Translations under genes and position numbers: made by a program
Shown here: in pieces, positions 1-6,889 of the stretch
Layout of the letters: each line of letters begins with the position of its first letter
Numbering within the stretch: the first letter of the stretch is position 1
Source: Micavibrio aeruginosavorus
GTDB lineage: Bacteria; Pseudomonadota; Alphaproteobacteria; Micavibrionales; Micavibrionaceae
Direction of reading: 5' to 3'
NCBI GenBank assembly: GCA_003240795.1
Contig: QFNK01000027.1
Span: 1-11,531 of the forward strand
Length of the DNA: 11,531 bases
Notes under the pieces: model-generated
Told to the model about the DNA's origin: nothing
The model's database searches: none
Seen by the model: the letters and a program-made list of their open reading frames with translations, nothing else

Positions 1-609
1 AATCATGACTTCGGAAAGGTTCCTGATAAAGGATTGCGTTTCCAGGAAGCGGTCGAACTTTTCGCGGTCTTCATAAAACAGGGCCGATTGCCGGTCCAGA
101 TCATTGGCCATCGCCAATATATCCGCCTTGATGATCTGCTGGTGTTCGGCAAGATAGGATTCCGCAACCATCTGCGACGTTTCGACGGCGGTCTTTACGC
201 GGTCGGAAAACCATGCCTGTACGCCAAAATGGAAGAAGAACGTGGAGAATATCGCCATGATGACCGCGGGCGCCGCCGCCATGATGGAAAAAATAACAAC
301 AAGGCGGATATGGAGTTTGGACCCTGCGATCCCTTGCCGCCGCCCGCTGAGCAACCTTGCAAACCGCCGCGCGATCAGCGCGAGCAACATGATCATCAGA
401 ACAAGATCAAGGTTCAAAAGCCAGATAACGGTATTCGGATCGCTCCCGAACGGCGGGATGGACGACAACGCCGCGTAAGTCGAAAACCCGCTGATGATAA
501 TCGCCGCGACAAGAAGCAGCGCCGCCCGCCCGCTCCACCCACGACGGAAAAAAGCCCTCTTGCCGGAAGTCCGCGTCCCGCGTATCCAGTTTTCGACAAT
601 ATGCCGCAT
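1..609 (-). CDS. ntrY: NtrY-type nitrogen-regulation sensor histidine kinase, N-terminal part (3' end outside window)
   Basis: An open frame of 203 codons runs leftwards from an ATG at 607-609 and leaves the window without a stop, so only the N-terminal sensor part is present. It has a basic cytoplasmic start, then hydrophobic segments at about residues 29-48, 60-80 and 103-126. The stretch after the third segment (FGVQAWFSDRVKTAVETS, then AESYLAEHQQ) is typical of NtrY, the membrane kinase that pairs with the response regulator NtrX in nitrogen and redox control. The HAMP, PAS and kinase domains would lie beyond the edge. The only upstream in-frame stop is at 649-651 and no other ATG occurs before residue 72, so this start is firm. 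A Shine-Dalgarno-like AAAGGGG precedes it but lies inside a hairpin. The family is clear from the sequence; the cognate regulator is not visible. Confidence 0.88.
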   Translation of the reverse strand, partial: MRHIVENWIRGTRTSGKRAFFRRGWSGRAALLLVAAIIISGFSTYAALSSIPPFGSDPNTVIWLLNLDLVLMIMLLALIARRFARLLSGRRQGIAGSKLHIRLVVIFSIMAAAPAVIMAIFSTFFFHFGVQAWFSDRVKTAVETSQMVAESYLAEHQQIIKADILAMANDLDRQSALFYEDREKFDRFLETQSFIRNLSEVMI

Positions 610-611
610 CC

Positions 612-640
612 CGCCCCTTTGATGGGGCGTTTCTTTGTTT
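612..640 (+). terminator. GC-rich hairpin plus T-tract; also covers the ntrY ribosome binding site
   Basis: Six bases (CGCCCC, 612-617) pair perfectly with GGGGCG (624-629) across a six-base loop, and the plus strand continues with TTTCTTTGTTT. That is the form of an intrinsic terminator for plus-strand transcription, yet no plus-strand gene lies upstream, only the antisense of ntrY. On the minus strand the same hairpin holds the GGGG of the ntrY Shine-Dalgarno and ends two bases before its ATG, so it could also limit ntrY translation. The structure is seen directly; either role is inference. Confidence 0.5.
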
Positions 641-701
641 TGGATTTTCAATGACTGGGACAAATCCGGCTCCATCGCCCTGGAAACATCCTTTCCGATA
701 A

Positions 702-730
702 TTGACCTTTTCGGTTTTTAAGACTATCCA
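702..730 (+). promoter_or_regulatory. Possible promoter for the ispDF operon
   Basis: TTGACC (702-707) matches five of six bases of the sigma-70 -35 consensus. A 17-base spacer follows, then TATCCA (725-730), which matches only the first three bases of the -10 consensus. It ends 32 bases before the ispDF ATG, in the divergent gap with ntrY, where a promoter is expected. The -10 is poor, so this is a candidate by position and spacing only. Confidence 0.35.
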
Positions 731-762
731 CATTCTCTGCACAAAAGGCAAGGGAATAGAAT

Positions 763-1947
763 ATGTTAAAAGATGGCGACAAAGGCTTTCATGTCCTTGT
801 CCCCGCCGCCGGAAACGGTTCGCGGACCGGCCTGTCCACGCCCAAACAATATTGTAAGATCGGCGGCAAAGCCGTCCTTCGCCATACACTGGAAAAAATC
901 ATAAAAATACAAGGACTTATCTCCCTGCGTGTCATCATAGACCCGCATCATGAAGAGATGTACCGCGACGCTGTTCAGGGGCTGGACCTCCCGCCTCCCA
1001 TCCATGGTGCCGACACCCGCAAGCAAAGCGTTTATAACGGCCTGAAGGCACTGGGCGATATAGAACAAGACGCCCTCGTCCTGATCCATGATGCCGCCCG
1101 TCCGTTCGTCTCGCATGAGGCGGTCGCCGCCCTGCTAGACGCAATGAAAGACCAAAATGCCGCAACCCTTGCCGCGCCCATTGCCGATACGCTGGTGGAT
1201 TTCGATTATAACCGCATCAACCGCGATACGGTACGCGCGGTGCAAACGCCGCAGGCCTTCCGCTACGGCATCCTGAAAACCGCCCATGAAAAGTTCCGCG
1301 ACGATGAAAACTTCACCGACGATGCGGGACTAGCTGCCGCGCTCGGTGAAAAGGTAGCCCTCGTAAGGGGCAGCCACGACAACTTTAAAATCACATCGGC
1401 GGAGGATCTCGCCATGGCCGAAAAGCTTTTATCCATTGCCCGCGAAACGCGCACAGGCTTCGGCTATGATGTCCATGCCTTCGATCCGTCCCCGGCAACC
1501 GCAACACGCCTTGGTGGTGTCGATGTGCCGCATGACCGCAAATTGCTCGGACACTCCGACGCAGATGTCGTCCTGCACGCCCTGACCGATGCGCTCCTCG
1601 GCACCATCGGCTCCGCCGATATAGGCCAGGTTTTTCCGCCATCGAACAACAGCTGGAAAAATGCCGACAGCGAAATTTTCGTAAAGGAGGCTGTCCGCCG
1701 CGTCCTCGAGAAAAGCGGGCGTATTGTCAACGTGGACATTACCCTGATCGCCGAAGAACCGAAAGTCGGCCCTCACCGTGAAAAGATGCAGTCGCGTATC
1801 TCGGGCATGCTGGGCATAACGCCCGAGCGCGTGGGTATCAAAGCGACGACATCCGAAAAACTCGGCTTCGTCGGACGCGGCGAAGGCATCGTTGCACAGG
1901 CCGTGGCGAGCGTCAGCTTTCCCTGCAACGATACAGACGCGGCATGA
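763..1947 (+). CDS. ispDF: Bifunctional IspD/IspF isoprenoid enzyme
   Basis: A 394-residue fusion of two enzymes of the non-mevalonate (MEP) isoprenoid pathway, acting in the cytoplasm. Residues 10-225 are IspD, which joins CTP to 2-C-methyl-D-erythritol 4-phosphate: the nucleotide-binding loop PAAGNGSR (14-21), PKQY (27-30) and HDAARP (109-114) are present. Residues about 232-386 are IspF, which cyclises the CDP-ME 2-phosphate to MEcPP. Its zinc ligands are D236 and H238 in GYDVHAF and H272, with HSDAD at 264-268 and the signature TSEKLGFVGRGEG near the end. The intervening enzyme IspE is not here, as is usual. A Shine-Dalgarno-like AAGGGA lies about ten bases before the ATG. Length and motifs are complete for the fusion, which is common in alphaproteobacteria. 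First gene of a three-gene operon. Confidence 0.96.
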   Translation: MLKDGDKGFHVLVPAAGNGSRTGLSTPKQYCKIGGKAVLRHTLEKIIKIQGLISLRVIIDPHHEEMYRDAVQGLDLPPPIHGADTRKQSVYNGLKALGDIEQDALVLIHDAARPFVSHEAVAALLDAMKDQNAATLAAPIADTLVDFDYNRINRDTVRAVQTPQAFRYGILKTAHEKFRDDENFTDDAGLAAALGEKVALVRGSHDNFKITSAEDLAMAEKLLSIARETRTGFGYDVHAFDPSPATATRLGGVDVPHDRKLLGHSDADVVLHALTDALLGTIGSADIGQVFPPSNNSWKNADSEIFVKEAVRRVLEKSGRIVNVDITLIAEEPKVGPHREKMQSRISGMLGITPERVGIKATTSEKLGFVGRGEGIVAQAVASVSFPCNDTDAA

Positions 1948-1959
1948 TAGGATAGCTCC

Positions 1960-2466
1960 ATGAAATTCAAAATGCCCGATGCCGAGATCATCAAGAAACT
2001 AGATTTTAAAAATCCCGCCACATGGACCGCGACATGGTTCGGTTGCGGTTTAATGCATCCCGCACCCGGAACATGGGGCACGCTTGGCGCGCTTCCCATC
2101 GGACTGATATTGGCCGCTCTGGGCGGAAAAATCGCCCTGCTTGCTGGCATTGTTGTCGTCTTCGCGCTCGGCCTCTGGGCCGCCGCACAATTTGAAAAAA
2201 TGACAGGAACTCACGACAGCTCCATGATCGTTATAGATGAGGTTGCGGGAATGTGGATCACGCTGCTGGCCAGCACGCTTTCACCCCTGTCTATTGTAAT
2301 GGCTTTTGCCCTGTTCAGATTTTTCGACGTCCTGAAACCATGGCCAATCGGGTGGCTGGACAAAAAAGTGAACGGCGCGTGGGGTGTTATGCTCGACGAT
2401 TGCGCCGCCGGAAAATTAGCGGCTCTTTGCCTATGGGGAATACATCACTATGCATTCATTGGTTGA
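1960..2466 (+). CDS. pgpA: Phosphatidylglycerophosphatase A
   Basis: A 168-residue inner-membrane protein, normal length for PgpA, which removes the terminal phosphate from phosphatidylglycerophosphate to give phosphatidylglycerol. Family motifs appear in order: PGTWGTLGALP (36-46), the acidic HDSSMIVIDE (85-94) that binds metal, RFFDVLKPWPI (120-130) and MLDDCAAG (144-151). Hydrophobic segments lie at about 47-76, 97-121 and 152-165. AGGA stands eight bases before the ATG. It begins 12 bases after the ispDF stop, and its last 17 bases overlap the start of pncC in another frame, so the three genes are very likely one transcript with coupled translation. Confidence 0.92.
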   Translation: MKFKMPDAEIIKKLDFKNPATWTATWFGCGLMHPAPGTWGTLGALPIGLILAALGGKIALLAGIVVVFALGLWAAAQFEKMTGTHDSSMIVIDEVAGMWITLLASTLSPLSIVMAFALFRFFDVLKPWPIGWLDKKVNGAWGVMLDDCAAGKLAALCLWGIHHYAFIG

Positions 2467-2935
2467 AGAACTCTCGCTACTCCTGCTGAACAAGAACCTC
2501 CGCCTTGCAAGTGCAGAATCCTGCACCGGCGGAATGATCGCCGCCGCAATCACGGACCGCGCCGGCTCTTCCGCCCTCTTCGAACGCGGTTTCGTAACAT
2601 ATGCAAACGAAGCAAAAATAGAAGAACTCGGTGTTCAGTCCGCGACCATTGAAACCTATGGCGCGGTGAGCGAGCAGACCGCAATTGAAATGGCGCAGGG
2701 TGCGTTGAAAAACAGCCATGCCGACATCGCCGTGTCCGTTACCGGCATCGCCGGACCGGGCGGCGGTACGGATCTGAAACCCGTTGGCCTTGTCTATATT
2801 GGAATAGCCCAGCACAACAAAAACGCGATTGCCTACAAGAACAACTTTGACGGAGATCGTCGCAGCATTCGCCAGGCGACAGTTGAAAAAGCGCTGGAGT
2901 TACTGATCGAGACCCTGTCCACGCGCGCCGTATAG
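2450..2935 (+). CDS. pncC: CinA C-terminal family nicotinamide-nucleotide amidohydrolase
   Basis: A 161-residue stand-alone CinA C-terminal (PncC) domain. The family deamidates nicotinamide mononucleotide to nicotinate mononucleotide in the pyridine nucleotide cycle; many genomes label it only 'CinA family protein'. The signature AESCTGG (22-28) carries the conserved serine S24, FVTYANEAK (48-56) carries K56, and VTGIAGPGGGT (97-107) followed by KPVG (110-113) is also family-typical. The N-terminal molybdopterin-like domain of full CinA is absent. The start lies within pgpA, with GGGGA ten bases upstream. The last 36 bases overlap the 3' end of the opposite-strand ratA gene. The family is certain; the substrate comes from family knowledge. 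Confidence 0.9.
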   Translation: MHSLVEELSLLLLNKNLRLASAESCTGGMIAAAITDRAGSSALFERGFVTYANEAKIEELGVQSATIETYGAVSEQTAIEMAQGALKNSHADIAVSVTGIAGPGGGTDLKPVGLVYIGIAQHNKNAIAYKNNFDGDRRSIRQATVEKALELLIETLSTRAV

Positions 2936-3358
2936 ATCCGCGGCACGCTCTTCGAACGCGCCTACCATGCGCTTCACGACTTCGTTGAAGAACATTCCCG
3001 CAAGCGTCTGAAGCGCGATATTGCTGAATTCAAACTCCACCGAAAAATCGATCAGGCACGTATTGTCAGGCTGCCGGATAAACTTCCATCTGTTTTTCAG
3101 GTTCTTCAGCGGCCCTTTCAGGTACTCGATATAAATCTCGTCCGGCCTGTCCAGAATTACCTTTGATGAAAACCTCTCGCGAAACATTTTATAGCCGACG
3201 ACAAGATCTGCATAGAAAACGGAGTCGCTTTCATATCTGTTCACGCGGCTGGCAATACACCATGGCGCAAACTCCTGATACCGCGCGACATCGGCGACCA
3301 GATCGAACATCTGCTCCGGACTGTAGGGAAGATGCTTTTGCTCAATATGCTGAAGCAT
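2900..3358 (-). CDS. RatA/COQ10-family START-domain protein
   Basis: A 152-residue single START/SRPBCC domain with the RatA/Coq10 motifs: VADVARYQEFAPWC (21-34), GPLKNLKNRWKF (82-93), and a C-terminal helix with FNEVVKRMVGAFEERA (124-139). Eukaryotic Coq10 binds ubiquinone and supports respiration; Escherichia coli RatA was described as blocking 70S ribosome assembly. Databases often call the alphaproteobacterial members 'type II toxin-antitoxin RatA', but no RatB partner is nearby, and the link with lipA and the pdh genes favours a quinone-related role (inference). The ATG lies 17 bases inside the end of the upstream ligase-like gene, suggesting coupled translation, and its own Shine-Dalgarno is weak. 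The 3' end overlaps pncC by 36 bases. Confidence 0.9.
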   Translation of the reverse strand: MLQHIEQKHLPYSPEQMFDLVADVARYQEFAPWCIASRVNRYESDSVFYADLVVGYKMFRERFSSKVILDRPDEIYIEYLKGPLKNLKNRWKFIRQPDNTCLIDFSVEFEFSNIALQTLAGMFFNEVVKRMVGAFEERAADLYGARGQGLDQ

Positions 3359-4568
3359 GTCTCGCCTGTTCCCGCGCTCTTGCTTCCAGAACCCATGTCA
3401 AGGTGAACGGAAACCAGAAGATAAGCCAATGAATGTGCACGCCAACAACATAATTCGAAAAATTAACCAGGCTTGCCGCAAGGCCGTAACATAGCGTCAG
3501 ACATGTAAACAATGTCATGTATGTCAAACACCCGTTGTCGCCAATCTCGCGCAGATACTGCCTCACCGCGATCCTGCACATGTTCCCCGCCAAAAGCAGG
3601 AAAATGACAAGCCCTATGATGCCGCCGGAATGCGCATGCCCCAAAAGCACATTGTGCGGTGACTTCCATCCACGTTTGAAATCTGCCGCTTCCGGGAAGA
3701 AATGCGGCTCTGTTGTGACGCCGTGACCCAGCCATGGCTTTTGCAGAATGCCCTCATAGGCATCTTTCCAAATTCCAAATCTGTAACTGTCCAGCCTGCC
3801 TGCAAAAAGCCCCATGTAATCGTCGGACATGAAATACATGCAGACAATCGCCAGAAGACCGGCAACGCCCAGCACCACGGCATACCGGATGTGGCCAAGA
3901 AGAAAAATAATTCCCACACATGCCGCAAGCGCCATATACGCGCTGCGTGTCTGGCTGAGGGCGATCAGGAGCAGCAGAACCGCAATCAGGAACGTAAGAA
4001 GAATGGCCTCGTTTTGCGATCGTACAGTCTTGGAAATCCCAAGGCATAAAAGCGATAGAATGGCGAATGACAAAAGAAACGCGAAGTGAATGGAGTTCTC
4101 GAACCTGCCAAATCCGATCAGGCGCGTTTCCCACTCATGCGGGCCGACACCGTAGAAAACAAGCGCAGCAACGGACCCCCAGGCAACACAAAGAACGCCG
4201 AAAGCAATCGGCAGTTTTTCAGGAATTTTAAGATGCGGAATTACGACCGCCAATGAAATGGTAAAGATACCGATAGAGACAACATCCCGAAGAAGCTTGC
4301 AGAAATCCTCCGTGTCCCTTTGATCGCTCCATAGGAAAGTGAGGCTGAAATATCCCAGATAAGCCGCAAGAAAACCAAAGCTCCATGTCTTCAGATACGC
4401 AGGCAGCTGGGCTCGGAAGTGATATAGCGTATAAAAAAGGAACGGTGACAGAAGATAAAAGACGATCCTGTTACTCGCCGTCGGCAAAACAAGCGCCGTC
4501 AGAAACAATATAAGGAAAGGCAATCCGTATTTATGGTCGAGGTAAAAGCGCGCTAAATGTTCCCGCAT
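3342..4568 (-). CDS. O-antigen ligase / polymerase-like (Wzy_C family) membrane protein
   Basis: A 408-residue protein with about ten to twelve hydrophobic segments, the first at about 15-31 and the last at about 376-394. The middle shows the O-antigen ligase fold: ALSQTRSAYMALAA (203-216), then a large loop with RFGIWKDAYEGILQKPWLGHG (263-283, R263 and W267) and SPHNVLLGHAHSGGIIGL (303-320). The HN pair and the glycines before the next membrane segment are typical of WaaL/Wzy-type proteins, which move or polymerise undecaprenyl-linked glycans on the periplasmic face. The exact role (ligase, polymerase, or glycosylation of another target) cannot be read from sequence. It starts three bases after the glycosyltransferase stop and overlaps ratA by 17 bases. 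No flippase or other surface-polysaccharide genes are visible. Confidence 0.85.
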   Translation of the reverse strand: MREHLARFYLDHKYGLPFLILFLTALVLPTASNRIVFYLLSPFLFYTLYHFRAQLPAYLKTWSFGFLAAYLGYFSLTFLWSDQRDTEDFCKLLRDVVSIGIFTISLAVVIPHLKIPEKLPIAFGVLCVAWGSVAALVFYGVGPHEWETRLIGFGRFENSIHFAFLLSFAILSLLCLGISKTVRSQNEAILLTFLIAVLLLLIALSQTRSAYMALAACVGIIFLLGHIRYAVVLGVAGLLAIVCMYFMSDDYMGLFAGRLDSYRFGIWKDAYEGILQKPWLGHGVTTEPHFFPEAADFKRGWKSPHNVLLGHAHSGGIIGLVIFLLLAGNMCRIAVRQYLREIGDNGCLTYMTLFTCLTLCYGLAASLVNFSNYVVGVHIHWLIFWFPFTLTWVLEARAREQARHASAY

Positions 4569-4571
4569 GGA

Positions 4572-5600
4572 TCAGTACACCGTTGTCGGCCAGCGGTAAT
4601 CCATCGAGAGCGGCATATCGAACACCTGCTCGATCATGTACTGGCAAACCTTGTCGACCAGGAAATAATCATGGATTTTCTCGCATCCTGTACGGGCGAT
4701 GCGAACGCGTTCGGAATCATTCGCCGCGTAGTATTTGATCTTGTCGACCAGTTCCTCGTCGCCTTTGTAGGAAATAAAGCTGTCGTCGCCGAGAATATCC
4801 TCGAAACGCGGACCTTCCAGAATAAAGCCCAGCATGCCGGATGCCATATACTGGCTCATACGGCCGGAAGCATACAGGTAGTAGTCCTCCGTTTTGTTCA
4901 TGCACAAGCCCATTTTGGAACGGCCGAGAAGCTCGTAATAAGCCGCGCCGAAAACCTTGCCGTCATTCACGCCTGCCCCGCCGATATGCAGGTTAAGGTC
5001 GCCCTTGTTGGCGAGCAGATACTGCACCGTGTCCTGGCGGTGATCGTATTGGTCGCGCAGAACCGAGCCGAGGAAAAGGAAATCAATGTCCGCATCGGGG
5101 TTGGCATACGCCCGCTCTGTCTCCAGTGCGGGGTCGACCGGATTTGGAAAAAACGAAACCTTGGTATTCGCATGCGAGAATTGCTTGAGCGGCTCGCCGG
5201 CCGTTGTGATGAAAATCGCTTCGACATGCCCGGAACGCTGCTGGATATCACCGCAATTGTCCTTGGAATGCAGCGGATCAACATTGCGGTACATCATGCG
5301 TACGCCCGGCACAATGCGGCGGATTTCCGCAAGCGTATCGTTCGTGACGTTCTTGCAGTGGCCAAGGACGATCATATGCGGCTGGTATTTCCGGCAATCG
5401 TCGATCAGCTTCTCATTCATGGCTTTCTTGCCGCGGGACTGCGAATGAAAGATGTTTGAATAGCGCGCGACATCGCGGTCGTTGAACATATAGACATTAT
5501 GCCCGAGGCGGGTAAAACCGTTTACCAGCTTCTGCGGCGTGAAATAGAATTTACCCGCATTCTCAAAACCTTGCGATGTGCCGACGTAAAGGATTCTCAT
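4572..5600 (-). CDS. CgeB-like family 1 glycosyltransferase
   Basis: A 342-residue cytoplasmic protein with two Rossmann-like halves. The N-terminal half begins MRILYVGTSQ and includes a second sheet-like run HMIVLGHCKN (75-84). The C-terminal half has DFLFLGSVL (173-181), then YYELLGRSKMGLCMN (221-235), ASGRMSQYMASGMLGFILEG (244-263) and a closing helix around 299-313. This pattern is typical of the CgeB-like glycosyl transferase group 1 domain, which uses a nucleotide sugar as donor; donor and acceptor are unknown. I chose the ATG at 5598-5600; an in-frame GTG at 5607-5609 adds three residues. Neither has a strong Shine-Dalgarno. It starts 39 bases after the lipA stop and is followed after three bases by the ligase-like gene, so the two probably act on one glycan. 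Confidence 0.82.
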   Translation of the reverse strand: MRILYVGTSQGFENAGKFYFTPQKLVNGFTRLGHNVYMFNDRDVARYSNIFHSQSRGKKAMNEKLIDDCRKYQPHMIVLGHCKNVTNDTLAEIRRIVPGVRMMYRNVDPLHSKDNCGDIQQRSGHVEAIFITTAGEPLKQFSHANTKVSFFPNPVDPALETERAYANPDADIDFLFLGSVLRDQYDHRQDTVQYLLANKGDLNLHIGGAGVNDGKVFGAAYYELLGRSKMGLCMNKTEDYYLYASGRMSQYMASGMLGFILEGPRFEDILGDDSFISYKGDEELVDKIKYYAANDSERVRIARTGCEKIHDYFLVDKVCQYMIEQVFDMPLSMDYRWPTTVY

Positions 5601-5639
5601 GCTTGGCACACTACCATAAATAACGCGGTTGAAAAGGCT

Positions 5640-6605
5640 CTATTCGGCGGCCAGGCGTGTGAGTTTTTCTTCTCGCGCCTTGCGCAGACGGGCGAAATCG
5701 TCACCGGCGTGATAGGACGAACGCGTCAGCGGTGTTGCGGAAACCATGAGGAATCCTTTTGCCCGCGCCATTTTCTCAAGCTGCTCGAATTCTTCCGGCG
5801 TCCAGAAATGCATGACCGGCGCATGTTTCGCCGTCGGCTGCAGATACTGGCCGATCGTGATAAAATCGATGTCCGCCGCGCGCATGTCGTCCATGACTTG
5901 CGCGATCTCTTCCTTCGTCTCGCCCAGACCGACCATCAGGCCGGATTTCGTAAAGATCGACGGATCGACATCCTTCACACGTTGCAGCAGGCGGAGAGAG
6001 CGGAAATAACGCGCCCCCGGACGGATCGTCGGGTAAAGGCGCGGCACGGTTTCAAGATTGTGATTGAACACATCCGGGCGCGCATGAATGACAGCGTCGA
6101 TGGAGGAAATAACGCCGCGGAAATCACCCGGCAGAATTTCAATCGTCGTGTCCGGCGCCTTGAAACGGATCGCGCCGATGGTCTTTACGAAATGGTCCGC
6201 GCCGCAGTCATCCAGATCGTCACGATCAACGCTTGTGACGACGACATGCTTTAAACCCATTTGCTCGACAGCAACGCCGACGCGCAAAGGCTCATACTTG
6301 TCCAGCTCGTTCGGCTTTCCCGTCGCGACGTTGCAGAACGAACAGGCGCGCGTGCATACCTCGCCCATGATCATGAATGTGGCATGCTGCTTCTCCCAGC
6401 ATTCGCCGATGTTGGGACATCCCGCTTCTTCGCAAACCGTCGTAAGCTTTAAACCTTTGACGGTTGCAAGCGTTTCGGAATAGACCTTCCCTTGCGGCGC
6501 CTTGACGCGGATCCAGTCCGGCTTCTTGCCCATCGGGCGGTCCGGATTTTTTTGTTTTTCTGGGTGCCGCTTGGCGCGGTCGAGAAGGTCTGGGTTGTAG
6601 GTCAT
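5640..6605 (-). CDS. lipA: Lipoyl synthase
   Basis: A 321-residue radical SAM enzyme of normal length that inserts two sulfurs into octanoyl groups on lipoyl domains. The auxiliary iron-sulfur cluster cysteines are C58, C63 and C69 (CEEAGCPNIGEC). The radical SAM cysteines are C84, C88 and C91 (CTRACSFC). The closing RSSY motif is at 295-298, where a serine also binds the auxiliary cluster in the family. The ATG overlaps the stop of the small upstream gene (ATGA, 6602-6605), indicating coupled translation. Its substrates include the lipoyl domain of the PdhC protein encoded at the right edge. I saw no lipB in the window. Confidence 0.97.
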   Translation of the reverse strand: MTYNPDLLDRAKRHPEKQKNPDRPMGKKPDWIRVKAPQGKVYSETLATVKGLKLTTVCEEAGCPNIGECWEKQHATFMIMGEVCTRACSFCNVATGKPNELDKYEPLRVGVAVEQMGLKHVVVTSVDRDDLDDCGADHFVKTIGAIRFKAPDTTIEILPGDFRGVISSIDAVIHARPDVFNHNLETVPRLYPTIRPGARYFRSLRLLQRVKDVDPSIFTKSGLMVGLGETKEEIAQVMDDMRAADIDFITIGQYLQPTAKHAPVMHFWTPEEFEQLEKMARAKGFLMVSATPLTRSSYHAGDDFARLRKAREEKLTRLAAE

Positions 6606-6808
6606 GCTGCCTTTTTACCGAATTGTTCCAAAGCCCGTTCATGTTTGATCAGCTTGACCTGGCTTTCGGCATCCATCGGCATGTTGTTCCACAACATGCT
6701 CATCCGTTCCAGCTCGCGCTCATCCAGAATATCCGCGGGTGTTACATCGCAAGTAGTAGCATAAACCACACGCTCGCGAAAAGGCACAACCACTTTATCG
6801 TTTTTCAT
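6602..6808 (-). CDS. Hypothetical 68-residue protein overlapping lipA
   Basis: I do not recognise this gene. It encodes 68 soluble, charged residues with no membrane segment or signal peptide: a short N-terminal strand-like part (KNDKVVVPFRERVVYA), then a part likely helical, with DILDERELERMSMLWNNMPM and a closing KLIKHERALEQFGKKAA. I chose the ATG at 6806-6808 because AAGGGTG lies seven bases before it; the frame is open to an ATG at 6871, but that region reads like untranslated leader. The TGA stop overlaps the lipA ATG (ATGA), so it is probably the first cistron of the lipA transcript and may couple lipA translation. A link with lipoylation is only positional. Confidence 0.68.
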   Translation of the reverse strand: MKNDKVVVPFRERVVYATTCDVTPADILDERELERMSMLWNNMPMDAESQVKLIKHERALEQFGKKAA

Positions 6809-6889
6809 TTTATCACCCTTCGTTTGGTTATTTTCCGCGCTTTTCTTAGCATAATTTGCGGCAATGCACAAAATTATTATGGCTATAAA
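6809..6889 (-). promoter_or_regulatory. AT-rich gap before the lipA operon, probable promoter region
   Basis: This 81-base gap separates the DUF4236-like gene from the 68-residue gene. On the minus strand it is AT-rich, with -10-like candidates (TATAGC, TATGCT) and a weak hairpin (TTTGTG/CGCAAA with one G-T pair), but no clear -35 at proper spacing. A promoter for the lipA operon is expected here because the upstream accessory genes look like an insertion. No exact site can be assigned. Confidence 0.25.

Noticed and set aside
34..654. 206-residue plus-strand open frame opposite ntrY
   Set aside because: The encoded protein is a low-complexity run of Arg, Pro and Asp with no family motif, while the minus strand gives clear NtrY membrane and sensor sequence.
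685..720. Possible second terminator hairpin (CCGA/TCGG followed by T5) in the ispDF leader
   Set aside because: The stem is only four base pairs with a 12-base loop, too weak to support.
407..889. 160-residue minus-strand open frame crossing the ntrY/ispDF gap
   Set aside because: It is out of frame with ntrY and would overlap the ispDF start antisense; the sequence is basic and featureless.
2900..3358. Reading the RatA-family gene as part of a toxin-antitoxin system
   Set aside because: No RatB-like partner lies beside it, and the setting next to lipA/pdh genes fits the COQ10-type START proteins of alphaproteobacteria better.
4557..5459. 300-residue plus-strand open frame opposite the glycosyltransferase
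   Set aside because: It is the antisense of a well-motifed gene, has no recognisable domain, and its length follows from the codon bias of the real gene.
5499..6254. 251-residue plus-strand open frame opposite lipA and the glycosyltransferase start
   Set aside because: It spans two convincing minus-strand genes and their gap, and shows no domain.
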